A stretch of DNA of 64,000 bases from an uncultured Bacteroidales bacterium (GCA_902799655.1 CADCBH010000017.1:1-64000); one strand, 5' to 3'. Positions 35,126-42,161 are shown, counted from the first letter of the stretch. Notes: generated by a model from the letters alone, not told the origin. Translations and numbers: made by a program.

Positions 35126-37285
35126 ATGAAAGTTTATCAAACTAACGAGATTAAGAACATTGCACTGCTTGGCAGTGCGGGTAGCGGCAAGACTACTCTT
35201 GCCGAAAGTATGGTTTACGAGGCCGGCATCATCAAGCGCCGCGGCACCGTTGAGAGTAAGAACACCATGAGCGACTACTTCCCTGTAGAACAGGAATATG
35301 GCTACTCGGTGTTCTCAACTGTTTTTCATGTTGAGTGGAACAACAAGAAGCTCAATATCATCGACTGTCCGGGTTCTGACGACTTCGTAGGTGGTGCTAT
35401 CACCGCTCTGAACGTGACCGATCAGGCTGTCATCCTCATCAATGGCCAGTATGGTCCTGAGGTAGGTACGATGAATGCCTTCCGTAATACGGAGAAACTG
35501 AAGAAGCCCGTCATCTTCCTGATTAACCAGCTGGATCGCGACAACTGCGACTTCGACCAGATTCTGGCTCAGCTGAAGGAGGTCTATGGTCCTAACTGCG
35601 TTCCCGTTCAGTATCCTATCGCTACTGGTGCTGGCTTCAACAGTGTCATCGACGTGCTGCTGATGAAGAAGTACTCTTGGAAGCCCGAGGGTGGTGCACC
35701 TATCATCGAGGATATTCCTGCCGACCAGTTGGAGAAGGCCAAGGAGTGGAAGGCCGCTCTGGTTGAGGCTGCCGCTGCTGGTGACGACACACTGATGGAG
35801 AAGTTCTTCGAGAGCGAGGACCTCAGCGAGGACGAGATGCGTGAGGGTATCCGCAAGGGTCTGGTCACCCGTTCTATCTACCCCGTATTCTGCGTCTGCG
35901 CAGGTCGCGACATGGGTGTTCGCCGTCTGATGGAGTTCCTCGGCAACGTAGTTCCCTTCGTCAGCGAGATGCCCGTCATCAAGAATGCTGCCGGCAAGGA
36001 CGTTCCTGCCGACGCTTCTGCTCCCACATCGCTCTACTTCTTCAAGACTGGTGTTGAGCCCCATATCGGTGAGGTTCAGTACTTCAAGGTGATGAGCGGT
36101 ACTGTGAAGAGTGGCGACGACCTGACCAATGCCGATCGTGGCTCTAAGGAGCGCATGGGTACACTGTATGCCTGCGCTGGTGCCAACCGTATCCAGGTTG
36201 ACGAGCTGCGTGCCGGTGATATCGGCTGTACTGTTAAGCTGAAGGATGTGAAGACTGGTAACACCCTGAATGGCAAGGACGTCGAGAACAAGTTCGACTT
36301 CATCAAATATCCTAACTCCAAGTTCTCTCGTGCCATCAAGGCTGTCAACGAGAGTGAGACTGAGAAGATGATGGCTGCCCTGCAGAAGATGCGTCAGGAA
36401 GATCCCACATGGGTTGTCGAGCAGTCTAAGGAGTTACGCCAGATTATCGTTCACGGTCAGGGTGAGTTCCACCTGCGCACCTTGAAGTGGCGTATGGAGA
36501 ACAACGAGAAGATCCAGATTGAGTATCAGGAGCCGAAGATTCCATATCGTGAGACCATCACGAAGATGGCCCGTGCCGACTATCGTCACAAGAAACAGTC
36601 GGGTGGTGCCGGTCAGTTTGGTGAGGTTCACCTGATTGTCGAGCCTTATACCGACGGTATGCCCGATCCTACAAGCTTCACCATTGGTGGTCAGGAGTTC
36701 AAGATGAACATCAAGTCGAAGGAAGAGAAAGATCTGGAGTGGGGTGGTAAGCTCGTCTTCATCAACTCAGTTGTCGGTGGTGCCATCGATATGCGTTTCA
36801 TGCCCGCTATCCTGAAGGGTGTGATGGAGCGCATGGAGCAGGGCCCGTTGACAGGTTCTTATGCCCGCGACGTTCGCGTCATCGTCTATGACGGTAAGAT
36901 GCACCCCGTTGACTCTAACGAACTCTCATTCATGCTGGCAGCACGCAATGCTTTCAGCGCAGCCTTCAAGGAGGCCGGTCCTAAGGTGCTCGAGCCTATC
37001 TACGACCTCGAGGTACTCGTGCCCGGCGACTACATGGGTGATGTAATGTCCGACCTGCAGGGTCGTCGCGCCATCATCATGGGTATGGACTCTGAGGCTG
37101 GCTATCAGAAGCTCAGCGCCAAGATTCCTTTGAAGGAGCTGTCGAGCTATTCTATCGCTTTGTCGTCGCTCACTGGCGGTCGCGCCTCGTTCTCTACGAA
37201 GTTCGCCTCCTACGAGCTCGTACCAAACGATATCCAGCAGGAGCTCATCAAGCAGCATGAGGCTGAGATGAAGGAAGAAGACTAA
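35126..37285 (+). CDS. fusA2: Elongation factor G paralogue (EF-G2 type) with altered GTPase site
   Basis: A five-domain translocase-like GTPase of 719 residues. The P-loop is GSAGSGKTT (16-24), not the usual AHxDxGKTT. The G3 motif reads DCPGSDDF, so the catalytic histidine of DxPGH is replaced by S84. G4 is NQLD instead of NKxD. Domains II-V are complete (for example KKQSGGAGQFGEV in domain IV). A Bacteroides EF-G2 is reported to drive translocation without GTP hydrolysis and to aid gut colonisation; this protein looks like its counterpart. A box TAATTTTA at 35071 may be its promoter. The YiiX-like gene follows after three bases. Confidence 0.85.
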   Translation: MKVYQTNEIKNIALLGSAGSGKTTLAESMVYEAGIIKRRGTVESKNTMSDYFPVEQEYGYSVFSTVFHVEWNNKKLNIIDCPGSDDFVGGAITALNVTDQAVILINGQYGPEVGTMNAFRNTEKLKKPVIFLINQLDRDNCDFDQILAQLKEVYGPNCVPVQYPIATGAGFNSVIDVLLMKKYSWKPEGGAPIIEDIPADQLEKAKEWKAALVEAAAAGDDTLMEKFFESEDLSEDEMREGIRKGLVTRSIYPVFCVCAGRDMGVRRLMEFLGNVVPFVSEMPVIKNAAGKDVPADASAPTSLYFFKTGVEPHIGEVQYFKVMSGTVKSGDDLTNADRGSKERMGTLYACAGANRIQVDELRAGDIGCTVKLKDVKTGNTLNGKDVENKFDFIKYPNSKFSRAIKAVNESETEKMMAALQKMRQEDPTWVVEQSKELRQIIVHGQGEFHLRTLKWRMENNEKIQIEYQEPKIPYRETITKMARADYRHKKQSGGAGQFGEVHLIVEPYTDGMPDPTSFTIGGQEFKMNIKSKEEKDLEWGGKLVFINSVVGGAIDMRFMPAILKGVMERMEQGPLTGSYARDVRVIVYDGKMHPVDSNELSFMLAARNAFSAAFKEAGPKVLEPIYDLEVLVPGDYMGDVMSDLQGRRAIIMGMDSEAGYQKLSAKIPLKELSSYSIALSSLTGGRASFSTKFASYELVPNDIQQELIKQHEAEMKEED

Positions 37286-37288
37286 TAG

Positions 37289-37897
37289 ATGCGACGACTT
37301 CTCGTCATACTTCTACCGCTCTGCCTGTTGGCCTGTTCTGACGGCGCCAGCGAGCAGGGCGGTTCCATTCTTCCGCCAGACGTGCAATTTCGTGTCGGCG
37401 ACGTAGTCTTTCGTCGCGGCTCCGGATTCACCAGTCATGCGGTGTTGTTGGCCGAGAAGGGAGGCGTCTATTCGCATGTAGGCATTGTCGTTGACTCGGC
37501 AGGCGTGCCGATGATTGTCCACGCAGTTCCTGGCGAACCCGACTATGAGGGTGATGACGACCGCGTCAAGATGGAGAGCCCCGAGGCATTCTTCGCCTGT
37601 GCGCGAGCCCAGCAGGGAGCCGTCTATCGTCATATCGACAGTCTGACAGCCCATCGTGCTGCCGATGTCGCGCTTAGCGTCTATCGACGCCATACGCTCT
37701 TCGATCATGACTACGACGATAGCGACACCACCAGCATGTATTGCACCGAACTCGTCGTCCACGCCTATGCAGCCACATCGCGCCCCTTGCCGGGACTCCA
37801 GCATCACCACTTGCGACTGATTGGTATCGAGACCGATTGCATCCTCCCCTCTGACATCCTGCATTGCAGTGATTTGAAACCGATAATCAATTTTTAG
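37289..37897 (+). CDS. YiiX/YebB-type papain-like hydrolase, lipoprotein
   Basis: A 202-residue lipoprotein (lipobox LCLLAC, Cys at about residue 16) of the circularly permuted NlpC/P60 superfamily. The catalytic His is in YSHVGIVVD (about residue 62) and the Cys in MYCTELVVHAYA (about 150), in the permuted His-before-Cys order. Targets may be peptide or amide bonds in the cell wall or lipids. It is tightly joined to EF-G2 (three-base gap). A fragment of a second copy lies at 39746-39889. Confidence 0.84.
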   Translation: MRRLLVILLPLCLLACSDGASEQGGSILPPDVQFRVGDVVFRRGSGFTSHAVLLAEKGGVYSHVGIVVDSAGVPMIVHAVPGEPDYEGDDDRVKMESPEAFFACARAQQGAVYRHIDSLTAHRAADVALSVYRRHTLFDHDYDDSDTTSMYCTELVVHAYAATSRPLPGLQHHHLRLIGIETDCILPSDILHCSDLKPIINF

Positions 37898-37927
37898 AAT
37901 TAATAACCCCTTAAAAAGAAATCTACA

Positions 37928-38320
37928 ATGAAGAAGTTATTATCATTTGCTGCCGTTTGCCTGTTTGTGCTCACCTTGTGCTCATGCAGCTCAACCGACA
38001 CCCCCGAGGGCGTCACCACCAAGGCCATTAAGTGTATCGTCGATAAAGACTACAAAGGCTATGTTGACCTGATGTATTTCAAGAAAGAAAAGACCGATGA
38101 GGAGAAGCAGCAACTCGTTGCCCTCATCCAGGACAAGATGAACAAGGAGGTCGAGAAGAAGGAAGGCATCAAGGACTTCAATGTCGGTACCCCTTCTGTC
38201 GAAGAGAATACCGCCATCGTTCCCTACACCATCAACTATGGCAATGGTGATACTAAAGAAGAGAAGATGAAGCTCATCAAGACCGAAGACGGTAAGTGGC
38301 TCATCGACTCCGGAAAATAA
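37928..38320 (+). CDS. DUF4878 lipoprotein
   Basis: A 130-residue lipoprotein, lipobox TLCSC, with the DUF4878 fold related to NTF2-like and Lumazine-binding proteins: TTKAIKCIVDKDYKGYVDLM opens the cone and GKWLIDSGK closes it. Short all-in-one proteins of this family are common in Bacteroidales envelopes and have no known ligand. It ends the ordered part of the region; a terminator and scarred accessory DNA follow. Confidence 0.8.
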   Translation: MKKLLSFAAVCLFVLTLCSCSSTDTPEGVTTKAIKCIVDKDYKGYVDLMYFKKEKTDEEKQQLVALIQDKMNKEVEKKEGIKDFNVGTPSVEENTAIVPYTINYGNGDTKEEKMKLIKTEDGKWLIDSGK

Positions 38321-38338
38321 ACCATCAAGAATGGTAAG

Positions 38339-38362
38339 GACCGCCCCCGAGGCGGTCTTTTT
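38339..38362 (+). terminator. Terminator of the DUF4878 gene
   Basis: GACCGCC (38339-38345) pairs with GGCGGTC (38351-38357), followed by five T. The same hairpin sequence recurs at 38571 and 48768. Confidence 0.88.
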
Positions 38363-38379
38363 CGTTTAAATGGCTAAGT

Positions 38380-38421
38380 ATTGCAATTTTGGGAGTTAGT
38401 ATTGCAATTATGGGGCGCTGA
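38380..38421 (+). repeat. Direct-repeat pair, 21-bp period (copy 1)
   Basis: ATTGCAATTTTGGG (38380-38393) and ATTGCAATTATGGG (38401-38414) start exactly 21 bases apart and are followed by GCGCTGA. The same arrangement occurs at 39974-40015 in front of a lipoprotein promoter. Confidence 0.8.
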
Positions 38422-38423
38422 CA

Positions 38424-38540
38424 GCAGACCAATTGGTCATCCACATGAACTACATTGACAATGAGTTCAGAGTTACTGCTTCAGGTGAAAAGAGATCCGT
38501 TATCTACGACGAGACCATCTATTTCTCTCGCAAAAAGTAA
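38424..38540 (+). pseudogene. 3' fragment of a small exported-protein gene
   Basis: An open frame with no start of its own runs ADQLVIHMNYIDNEFRVTAS, then GEKRSVIYDETIYFSRKK and a stop. It reads like the last beta strands of a lipocalin-like lipoprotein of the type encoded at 40075 and 40555. It abuts the direct-repeat pair with no promoter or signal sequence between, so the 5' part was lost by deletion. A terminator follows at 38571. Confidence 0.55.
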
Positions 38541-38570
38541 AAATTCGGATCGACTCTCGATTTTTCAAAC

Positions 38571-38598
38571 AAAGACCGCCCGATAGGCGGTCTTTTTG
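38571..38598 (+). terminator. Terminator after the lipoprotein fragment
   Basis: AAAGACCGCC (38571-38580) pairs with GGCGGTCTTT (38586-38595), loop CGATA, T-run to 38597. Confidence 0.88.
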
Positions 38599-38691
38599 CT
38601 CTTCATTAAAGGTCTTATCAGCGATTCAAAAGTGGGATCTGTTCTGAATTTTCCAAGGAATTGAAGGAAGAAGAGGGAAACGCTGAGTAAA

Positions 38692-38838
38692 ATGGCAAAG
38701 CTGACCACAGAAGAATTCATTGCAAAAGCCAAAGCAGTGCATGGGGATAAGTATGACTACTCCAAGGTGGATTATAAAGGCAATAAAGACCCTGTAATTA
38801 TTATTTGTCCTAAACATGGTGAGTTTAGCTGGGCTTGA
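38692..38838 (+). pseudogene. 5' fragment of a DUF723-like gene
   Basis: Short frame of 48 residues, MAKLTTEEFIAKAKAVHGDK, then YDYSKVDYKGNKDPVIIICP and KHGEFSWA. It matches the repeat unit (FI..A..VHG.KYDYS..Y......I.C..HG.F) found in DUF723-type proteins associated with homing endonucleases and phages, where several units and a nuclease normally follow. Here it stops after one unit, six bases before the higA stop on the other strand. Probably a remnant; a functional one-unit protein is possible. Confidence 0.6.
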
Positions 38839-38844
38839 AACTGC

Positions 38845-39210
38845 TTAGAATACGCAGACCCAACCAAACTTACGAACTAACTCCTGCAAGAGATTGCGAT
38901 CGCGCATAGGAATGGTGACGGCAACGGTCTCACGCTGATTGTCACGCTCTGCAATATTGGCAGTATCGAGGTCGTACTGTGTTTGCATGTTCATCCAGAT
39001 ATCAGCAGAAATACCAAGGGCTTTTTCTAAAGCAACAGCAACGTTGAGTGACAGGCTACGCTTGCCGTTAATGGTCTCGCTGAGCACAGAGGGCTTGATA
39101 CCTGTTTCTGCTGCTAGTTGCTTCTGCGTCATTCCACGCTCCTTGAGTTCGTCCTTAATCATTTCACCAGGATGTGTGGCAACGAATGGGGTTAATGCTT
39201 TCTTACTCAT
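38845..39210 (-). CDS. higA: HigA-type antitoxin
   Basis: A 121-residue antitoxin with an XRE helix-turn-helix (about 10-75): THPGEMIKDELKERGMTQKQ, then LAAETGIKPSVLSETINGKR. The HPGE motif is the HigA hallmark. It neutralises the HigB toxin and represses their promoter. Its ATG overlaps the end of higB by eight bases (ATGAGTAA), so translation is coupled; a TTG six codons upstream is less likely. The toxin-first gene order is typical of higBA. Confidence 0.9.
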   Translation of the reverse strand: MSKKALTPFVATHPGEMIKDELKERGMTQKQLAAETGIKPSVLSETINGKRSLSLNVAVALEKALGISADIWMNMQTQYDLDTANIAERDNQRETVAVTIPMRDRNLLQELVRKFGWVCVF

Positions 39211-39520
39211 AATGCTTCGAAATTTCAAATAACAATGCGTTTACAATGATGCCTGTTTCATCAGGCGAACTGTAGAAGAAAAGACGATACTGGGCATTTA
39301 TCCATACGGCATCGACACCGTTGAGGTCGCCTTTCTTTTTCTCGTAGTGGAGCGACTTGATTTGAAAGAGGTCCTCCAACCGATTGACAGACTTGATGTA
39401 GTTGACCACCTTGATGTATTGCTTCACGACGTCCTTGGATAGCCGTTTATATTGGTGGTCTTGAGTCTTACCATTGGTGTAGAGCTCCTCTAAAGCCGCG
39501 TCTTCAAATTCGATGTTCAT
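39203..39520 (-). CDS. higB: HigB/RelE-type toxin
   Basis: A 105-residue RelE-superfamily mRNA interferase. It ends SPDETGIIVNALLFEISKHYE with the beta-rich core VWINAQYRLFFYSS; the positively charged helix KRLSKDVVKQYIKVVNYIKS precedes it. Ribosome-dependent cleavage of mRNA is expected. It lies first in the operon, upstream of higA, and behind a -7 box with repeat elements that may bind HigA. Confidence 0.85.
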   Translation of the reverse strand: MNIEFEDAALEELYTNGKTQDHQYKRLSKDVVKQYIKVVNYIKSVNRLEDLFQIKSLHYEKKKGDLNGVDAVWINAQYRLFFYSSPDETGIIVNALLFEISKHYE

Positions 39521-39545
39521 TGTCTTTATTCATGTCTGACGGGTG

Positions 39546-39589
39546 CAAAGATAAGAAATAATTTGCGAATAATTATCATTTTTGCGAAT
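39546..39589 (-). promoter_or_regulatory. higBA promoter with direct repeats
   Basis: The -7 box reads TATCTTTG on the minus strand (39546-39553). Upstream of it TTTGCGAAT occurs twice (39562-39570 and 39581-39589), 19 bases apart, a possible HigA binding site. Confidence 0.6.
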
Positions 39590-39745
39590 TTTTTCATTAT
39601 TATTATCATTTCACGCTAAAGCAAAAACATGGGGTCTGTTCTTCGACTAAAGATCGAAGTGTGGCTTCGCAATCTGGGTGATCCACTTTGCTGATGTGAT
39701 CCACTTTTGCAAAAAGTATAGACGGTTCTGGATTTTCTACTTTTC
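39590..39745. other. Gene-free stretch with repeat remnants
   Basis: No coding frame I can support. It contains AGTGTGGCTTCGCAATC (39658-39674) followed five bases later by GATCCA; the same 17-mer and the same offset occur at 43526-43542. Two further GATCCACTTT copies lie at 39680 and 39698. It looks like fused debris of older elements. Confidence 0.5.
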
Positions 39746-39889
39746 CACGCCGTTCCTGGCGAACCCGACTACGAGGGCGATGACGACCGTGTCAAGATGG
39801 AGAGCCCCGAGGCCTTCTTTGCCTGTGCACGAGCCCAGCAGGGAGCTGTCTGCCGGCATACCGATTTAGCGCGAAGTAAAAAGTGTTAG
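39746..39889 (+). pseudogene. Internal fragment of a YiiX-like gene
   Basis: About 120 bases closely match the gene at 37289-37897, corresponding to its residues from HAVPGEPDYEGDDDRVKM through ESPEAFFACARAQQGAV. Most differences are third-base changes, so the copy was once under selection. There is no start, and the catalytic His and Cys are outside the fragment. After CRHTD the homology stops and the frame ends at a TAG. Confidence 0.85.
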
Positions 39890-39919
39890 TCACTGTAACA
39901 CATTAAAAATGAATATAAT

Positions 39920-39958
39920 AAGCAGTCCGCCACAGTTTCGTTGGTGGTCTGCTTTTGT
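39920..39958 (+). terminator. Imperfect terminator hairpin
   Basis: AAGCAG (39920-39925) pairs with CTGCTT (39949-39954), extended inward by CC/GG pairs, followed by TTTTG. Confidence 0.65.
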
Positions 39959-39973
39959 TTTATGTTAGTAGCT

Positions 39974-40015
39974 ATTGCAATTTTGGGAAAAATTATTGCA
40001 ATTGTGGGACGCTGA
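39974..40015 (+). repeat. Direct-repeat pair, 21-bp period (copy 2)
   Basis: ATTGCAATTTTGGG (39974-39987) and ATTGCAATTGTGGG (39995-40008), starts 21 bases apart, then ACGCTGA. It ends 17 bases before the -7 box at 40032, so it occupies the activator position of the lipoprotein promoter. Confidence 0.8.
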
Positions 40016-40031
40016 TTGAATGGTTATTTCT

Positions 40032-40039
40032 TATCTTTG
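40032..40039 (+). promoter_or_regulatory. -7 box of the tandem lipoprotein genes
   Basis: TATCTTTG, 35 bases before the ATG at 40075, with no good -33 element; the direct repeats stand in its place. Confidence 0.65.
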
Positions 40040-40074
40040 CATCATTAAATATTATTAACTAAACAAGAAATACA

Positions 40075-40533
40075 ATGAAGAAACTGAATCTCTGGCTCTT
40101 TGCGAGCCTGTTCGTAGCAGCGTTAACGCTAAGTGCATGTGGCGGTAGTGATGACGAGCCGACAAATAATCGGCTTAGTGGTAAGTGGATATGCACTCAG
40201 CCATTTGAAAGTGGCGGACGTGCTGTATATTCCCTGACCTTCGGTACTGACAATAGTTGTACTTTGGTAAAAGAACTTTGGCAGAGTGCAGATCAGCTAC
40301 ACGTTCGCTGGATTTATGAAGGAAAGTATATTGTCACTTCTGATGCTGAAGCTACTGTTACTCTTGAGAGAATCTTATGTCAGAATCCCGAAGATCCCGA
40401 ACCTGGGGTGGCTAGTACTCGTCAAAAGACTTTTAAGGTGGAATACCGCATTGACGGTAAACAACTGTACGTCATTGGTCTTGGCAGTGGTATTGGTGAT
40501 AATATTCCAGAGGGTCCATATATCAAACAATGA
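40075..40533 (+). CDS. Lipocalin-like small lipoprotein (first of two)
   Basis: A 152-residue lipoprotein with lipobox LTLSAC (Cys at about residue 22) and an acidic start GGSDDEP, a form that favours surface export in Bacteroidales. The remainder, GKWICTQPF through many short beta strands, is typical of lipocalin-like envelope proteins. The signal region is almost the same as that of the next gene in DNA, while the mature parts share little. Function unknown. Confidence 0.72.
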   Translation: MKKLNLWLFASLFVAALTLSACGGSDDEPTNNRLSGKWICTQPFESGGRAVYSLTFGTDNSCTLVKELWQSADQLHVRWIYEGKYIVTSDAEATVTLERILCQNPEDPEPGVASTRQKTFKVEYRIDGKQLYVIGLGSGIGDNIPEGPYIKQ

Positions 40534-40554
40534 TTCGCTAAAAAAAATAAGACT

Positions 40555-40989
40555 ATGAAAAAACTGAATCTCTGGCTCTTTATGAGCCTCTTCGTAGCAG
40601 CATTTACGCTGACAGCCTGCGGTGATGACGATAATTCGAAGCCCGGTTCACTTGTAGGCACTGTATGGTATGAAGATGGTTCGTCAAAACCCGATAGCCA
40701 TTGGTTCCGAATATGGGACTTTGGTACAGACGGTGTAGCGCTCTTTGGCATTCTGGAAAAGGATAAATCTTCAGGCGAATGGTCTAAGCGGATACTTCAT
40801 AGTTGGAAGTATCAGGTTAAAGGCGACCAGTTTTCTGCGGTCAACGAATGCGACGTGCAGATATCTGGCACTTATACCATAGAAGGTGATGTGTTGAAAT
40901 TGACCATGAATGGCGAAGCGCAGAAGATGATTCGTTTAACTGGTGAGATACTGGACAAATACAAAGGTGCGAAGTTAACAGCGAAATAA
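40555..40989 (+). CDS. Lipocalin-like small lipoprotein (second of two)
   Basis: A 144-residue lipoprotein, lipobox LTLTAC followed by GDDDNS. The first 22 residues differ from the upstream neighbour at only a few positions (MKKLNLWLFMSLFVAAFTL against MKKLNLWLFASLFVAALTL), but the mature beta-rich domain (LVGTVWYEDG, then YTIEGDVLKLTMNGE) is different. A shared 5' end with diverged 3' parts suggests domain replacement after tandem duplication. It lies 21 bases after the first gene and is followed by a terminator. Confidence 0.72.
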   Translation: MKKLNLWLFMSLFVAAFTLTACGDDDNSKPGSLVGTVWYEDGSSKPDSHWFRIWDFGTDGVALFGILEKDKSSGEWSKRILHSWKYQVKGDQFSAVNECDVQISGTYTIEGDVLKLTMNGEAQKMIRLTGEILDKYKGAKLTAK

Positions 40990-40997
40990 GAACCAAC

Positions 40998-41036
40998 AAA
41001 GGCCGCTTAGGAATCCAATCCCAAGCGGTCTTTCTC
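40998..41036 (+). terminator. Terminator of the tandem lipoproteins
   Basis: AAAGGCCGCTT (40998-41008) pairs with AAGCGGTCTTT (41023-41033) with one G-U pair. Confidence 0.75.
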
Positions 41037-41083
41037 TTACATCTGACTTCAGACATCTTACTTCTTACATCAGACATCATCCC

Positions 41084-41194
41084 TCAAAACGGTCCATGTC
41101 CCATGCACGAGGTGGTAGTCAGCGCAGTGGCTGCTGCCGTGATGGCTGCTACTATGACCTTCAGCAGCACATCCCAAAACCTTGAATTCTTCAT
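41084..41194 (-). CDS. Smalltalk-family small protein
   Basis: A 36-residue peptide: MKNSRFWDVLLKVIVAAITA, then AATALTTTSCMGHGPF. The pattern is a short basic start, one hydrophobic helix and a TSC-type lipobox-like end. It matches the smalltalk proteins that in Bacteroidales lie next to an HU-like DNA-binding gene and an N-acetylmuramoyl-alanine amidase. The HU-like gene is present 151 bases upstream on the same strand; the amidase is missing. The function of the family is unknown. Confidence 0.8.
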   Translation of the reverse strand: MKNSRFWDVLLKVIVAAITAAATALTTTSCMGHGPF

Positions 41195-41223
41195 CTTCGT
41201 CTAGTTTTTAGTTTTTGATTTGG

Positions 41224-41340
41224 AGGGTCGCTACGCTCAAAATCTAAAGAAAATCTAATCAAAAATTTTACAGGTGCCTTATTCTGGTCTGCGGAGATTT
41301 TACCAAAGATTTTGTTTGATTTTGAGCCGCAGGCGACCCT
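41224..41340. repeat. Long interrupted inverted repeat
   Basis: AGGGTCGC (41224-41231) and CTCAAAATC (41236-41244) are matched in inverse order by GATTTTGAG (41318-41326) and GCGACCCT (41333-41340). The 73-base centre is AT-rich. It lies between the HU-like gene and the smalltalk gene and could fold in RNA as a terminator or processing structure. Confidence 0.7.
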
Positions 41341-41345
41341 TGAAT

Positions 41346-41738
41346 TTAATCGCCCTCGTTGTAGTCGCCTCCGGAGTTACCACCGCCGTTGTCGCCACCA
41401 GAGGTGCCGCCGTTGCTACCCTGCGATCCGTTGTTCCCTGATTCCGTGGTTCCGGTTTCCTCCCCCGTCAGCTCGCTGTACAGCTGCGTGCTCAGGCTCA
41501 CGCCCTGCTTCATGGCAGCCGCCTTGTACTGCGACTTCTTGCTCTGGTCAGCCAGACCTATCACTACATCCTCGGTATATACCGTACCATGCTTCATGAT
41601 GTGCTCCGCCATGTCTGCCAGGCTCAGCGTACCGCGATAGATGATCTTGCCGTAGGTCTTCTTTACCTTCTGGCGCTCCTCGCCAATCTTACCCGTTGTT
41701 ACGGTCTTTTCGACCTTCTTAATTTGAATTGTTCCCAT
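41346..41738 (-). CDS. HU-like DNA-binding protein with Gly/Asn/Ser tail
   Basis: A 130-residue protein whose first 95 residues resemble HU-type proteins of the smalltalk neighbourhood (MGTIQIKKVEKTVTTGKIGE, then LADMAEHIMKHGTVYTED). The last 35 residues are a low-complexity tail rich in Gly, Asn, Ser and Asp. The usual HU family member continues with further beta-arm sequence, which I cannot find, so the tail may have replaced it. I start at the ATG at 41738; the frame is open to a GTG at 41858, within the leader. Confidence 0.6.
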   Translation of the reverse strand: MGTIQIKKVEKTVTTGKIGEERQKVKKTYGKIIYRGTLSLADMAEHIMKHGTVYTEDVVIGLADQSKKSQYKAAAMKQGVSLSTQLYSELTGEETGTTESGNNGSQGSNGGTSGGDNGGGNSGGDYNEGD

Positions 41739-41860
41739 GATAATAAAAATTTTAAAGGTTAATATAAAAGTTTGTTGTGTTTTGAGCGATATGCCGTTTC
41801 TCTGGTAGCAACTTGCCGTTTCTCTTGCAGCGTTACGGCCTCTCTCATTTTTCGACACTA

Positions 41861-41868
41861 CAAAGGTA
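41861..41868 (-). promoter_or_regulatory. -7 box of the HU-like gene
   Basis: Reads TACCTTTG on the minus strand. The leader is about 115 bases and contains TGCCGTTTCTCT twice on the plus strand (near 41790 and 41812). Confidence 0.65.
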
Positions 41869-41931
41869 CAACATTCCCATTGCGGTTCACGAATGCTGAC
41901 GGAAGAAAAAAATATATTTTTTCAGTTGCGC

Positions 41932-42081
41932 GGTCATTTGGTCATTTGTCATTTGGTCAAAATCGAAAAACAGATGCTGTCAAAACCGTCACTATAATAT
42001 AAATATATATATTTATATATAGTGAGCAAATAACCGCGTTCCCGAAATCGAAAATGACCAAATGACCTTGACCAAATGACC
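41932..42081. repeat. Inverted arrays of TGACCAAA around an AT-rich core
   Basis: The left arm has GGTCATTT at 41932 and 41940, GTCATTT at 41948 and GGTCA at 41955, then AAATCGAAA. The right arm mirrors it: AAATCGAAAATGACC with AAATGACC at 42052, 42060 and 42074 and TTGACC between. The centre (about 41991-42021) is almost pure A and T. Iterated sites in mirror array around an AT-rich core resemble a replication origin or a divergent operator. Confidence 0.8.
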
Positions 42082-42161
42082 ACGAAAAGCGTTGTGTACC
42101 CCTAAGTGGCCTCATGGTCACTTTTTTTGCTGATTTCTTTCAACTGTATTGTTTTTTTTAC

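Noticed and set aside
35126..37285. Main housekeeping EF-G
   Set aside because: The altered P-loop, G3 and G4 motifs and isolation from ribosomal-protein genes point to the paralogue, not the essential factor.
41346..41738. Standard full-length HU family protein
   Set aside because: The usual C-terminal half is not found; a Gly/Asn/Ser tail stands in its place, so only an HU-like label is justified.
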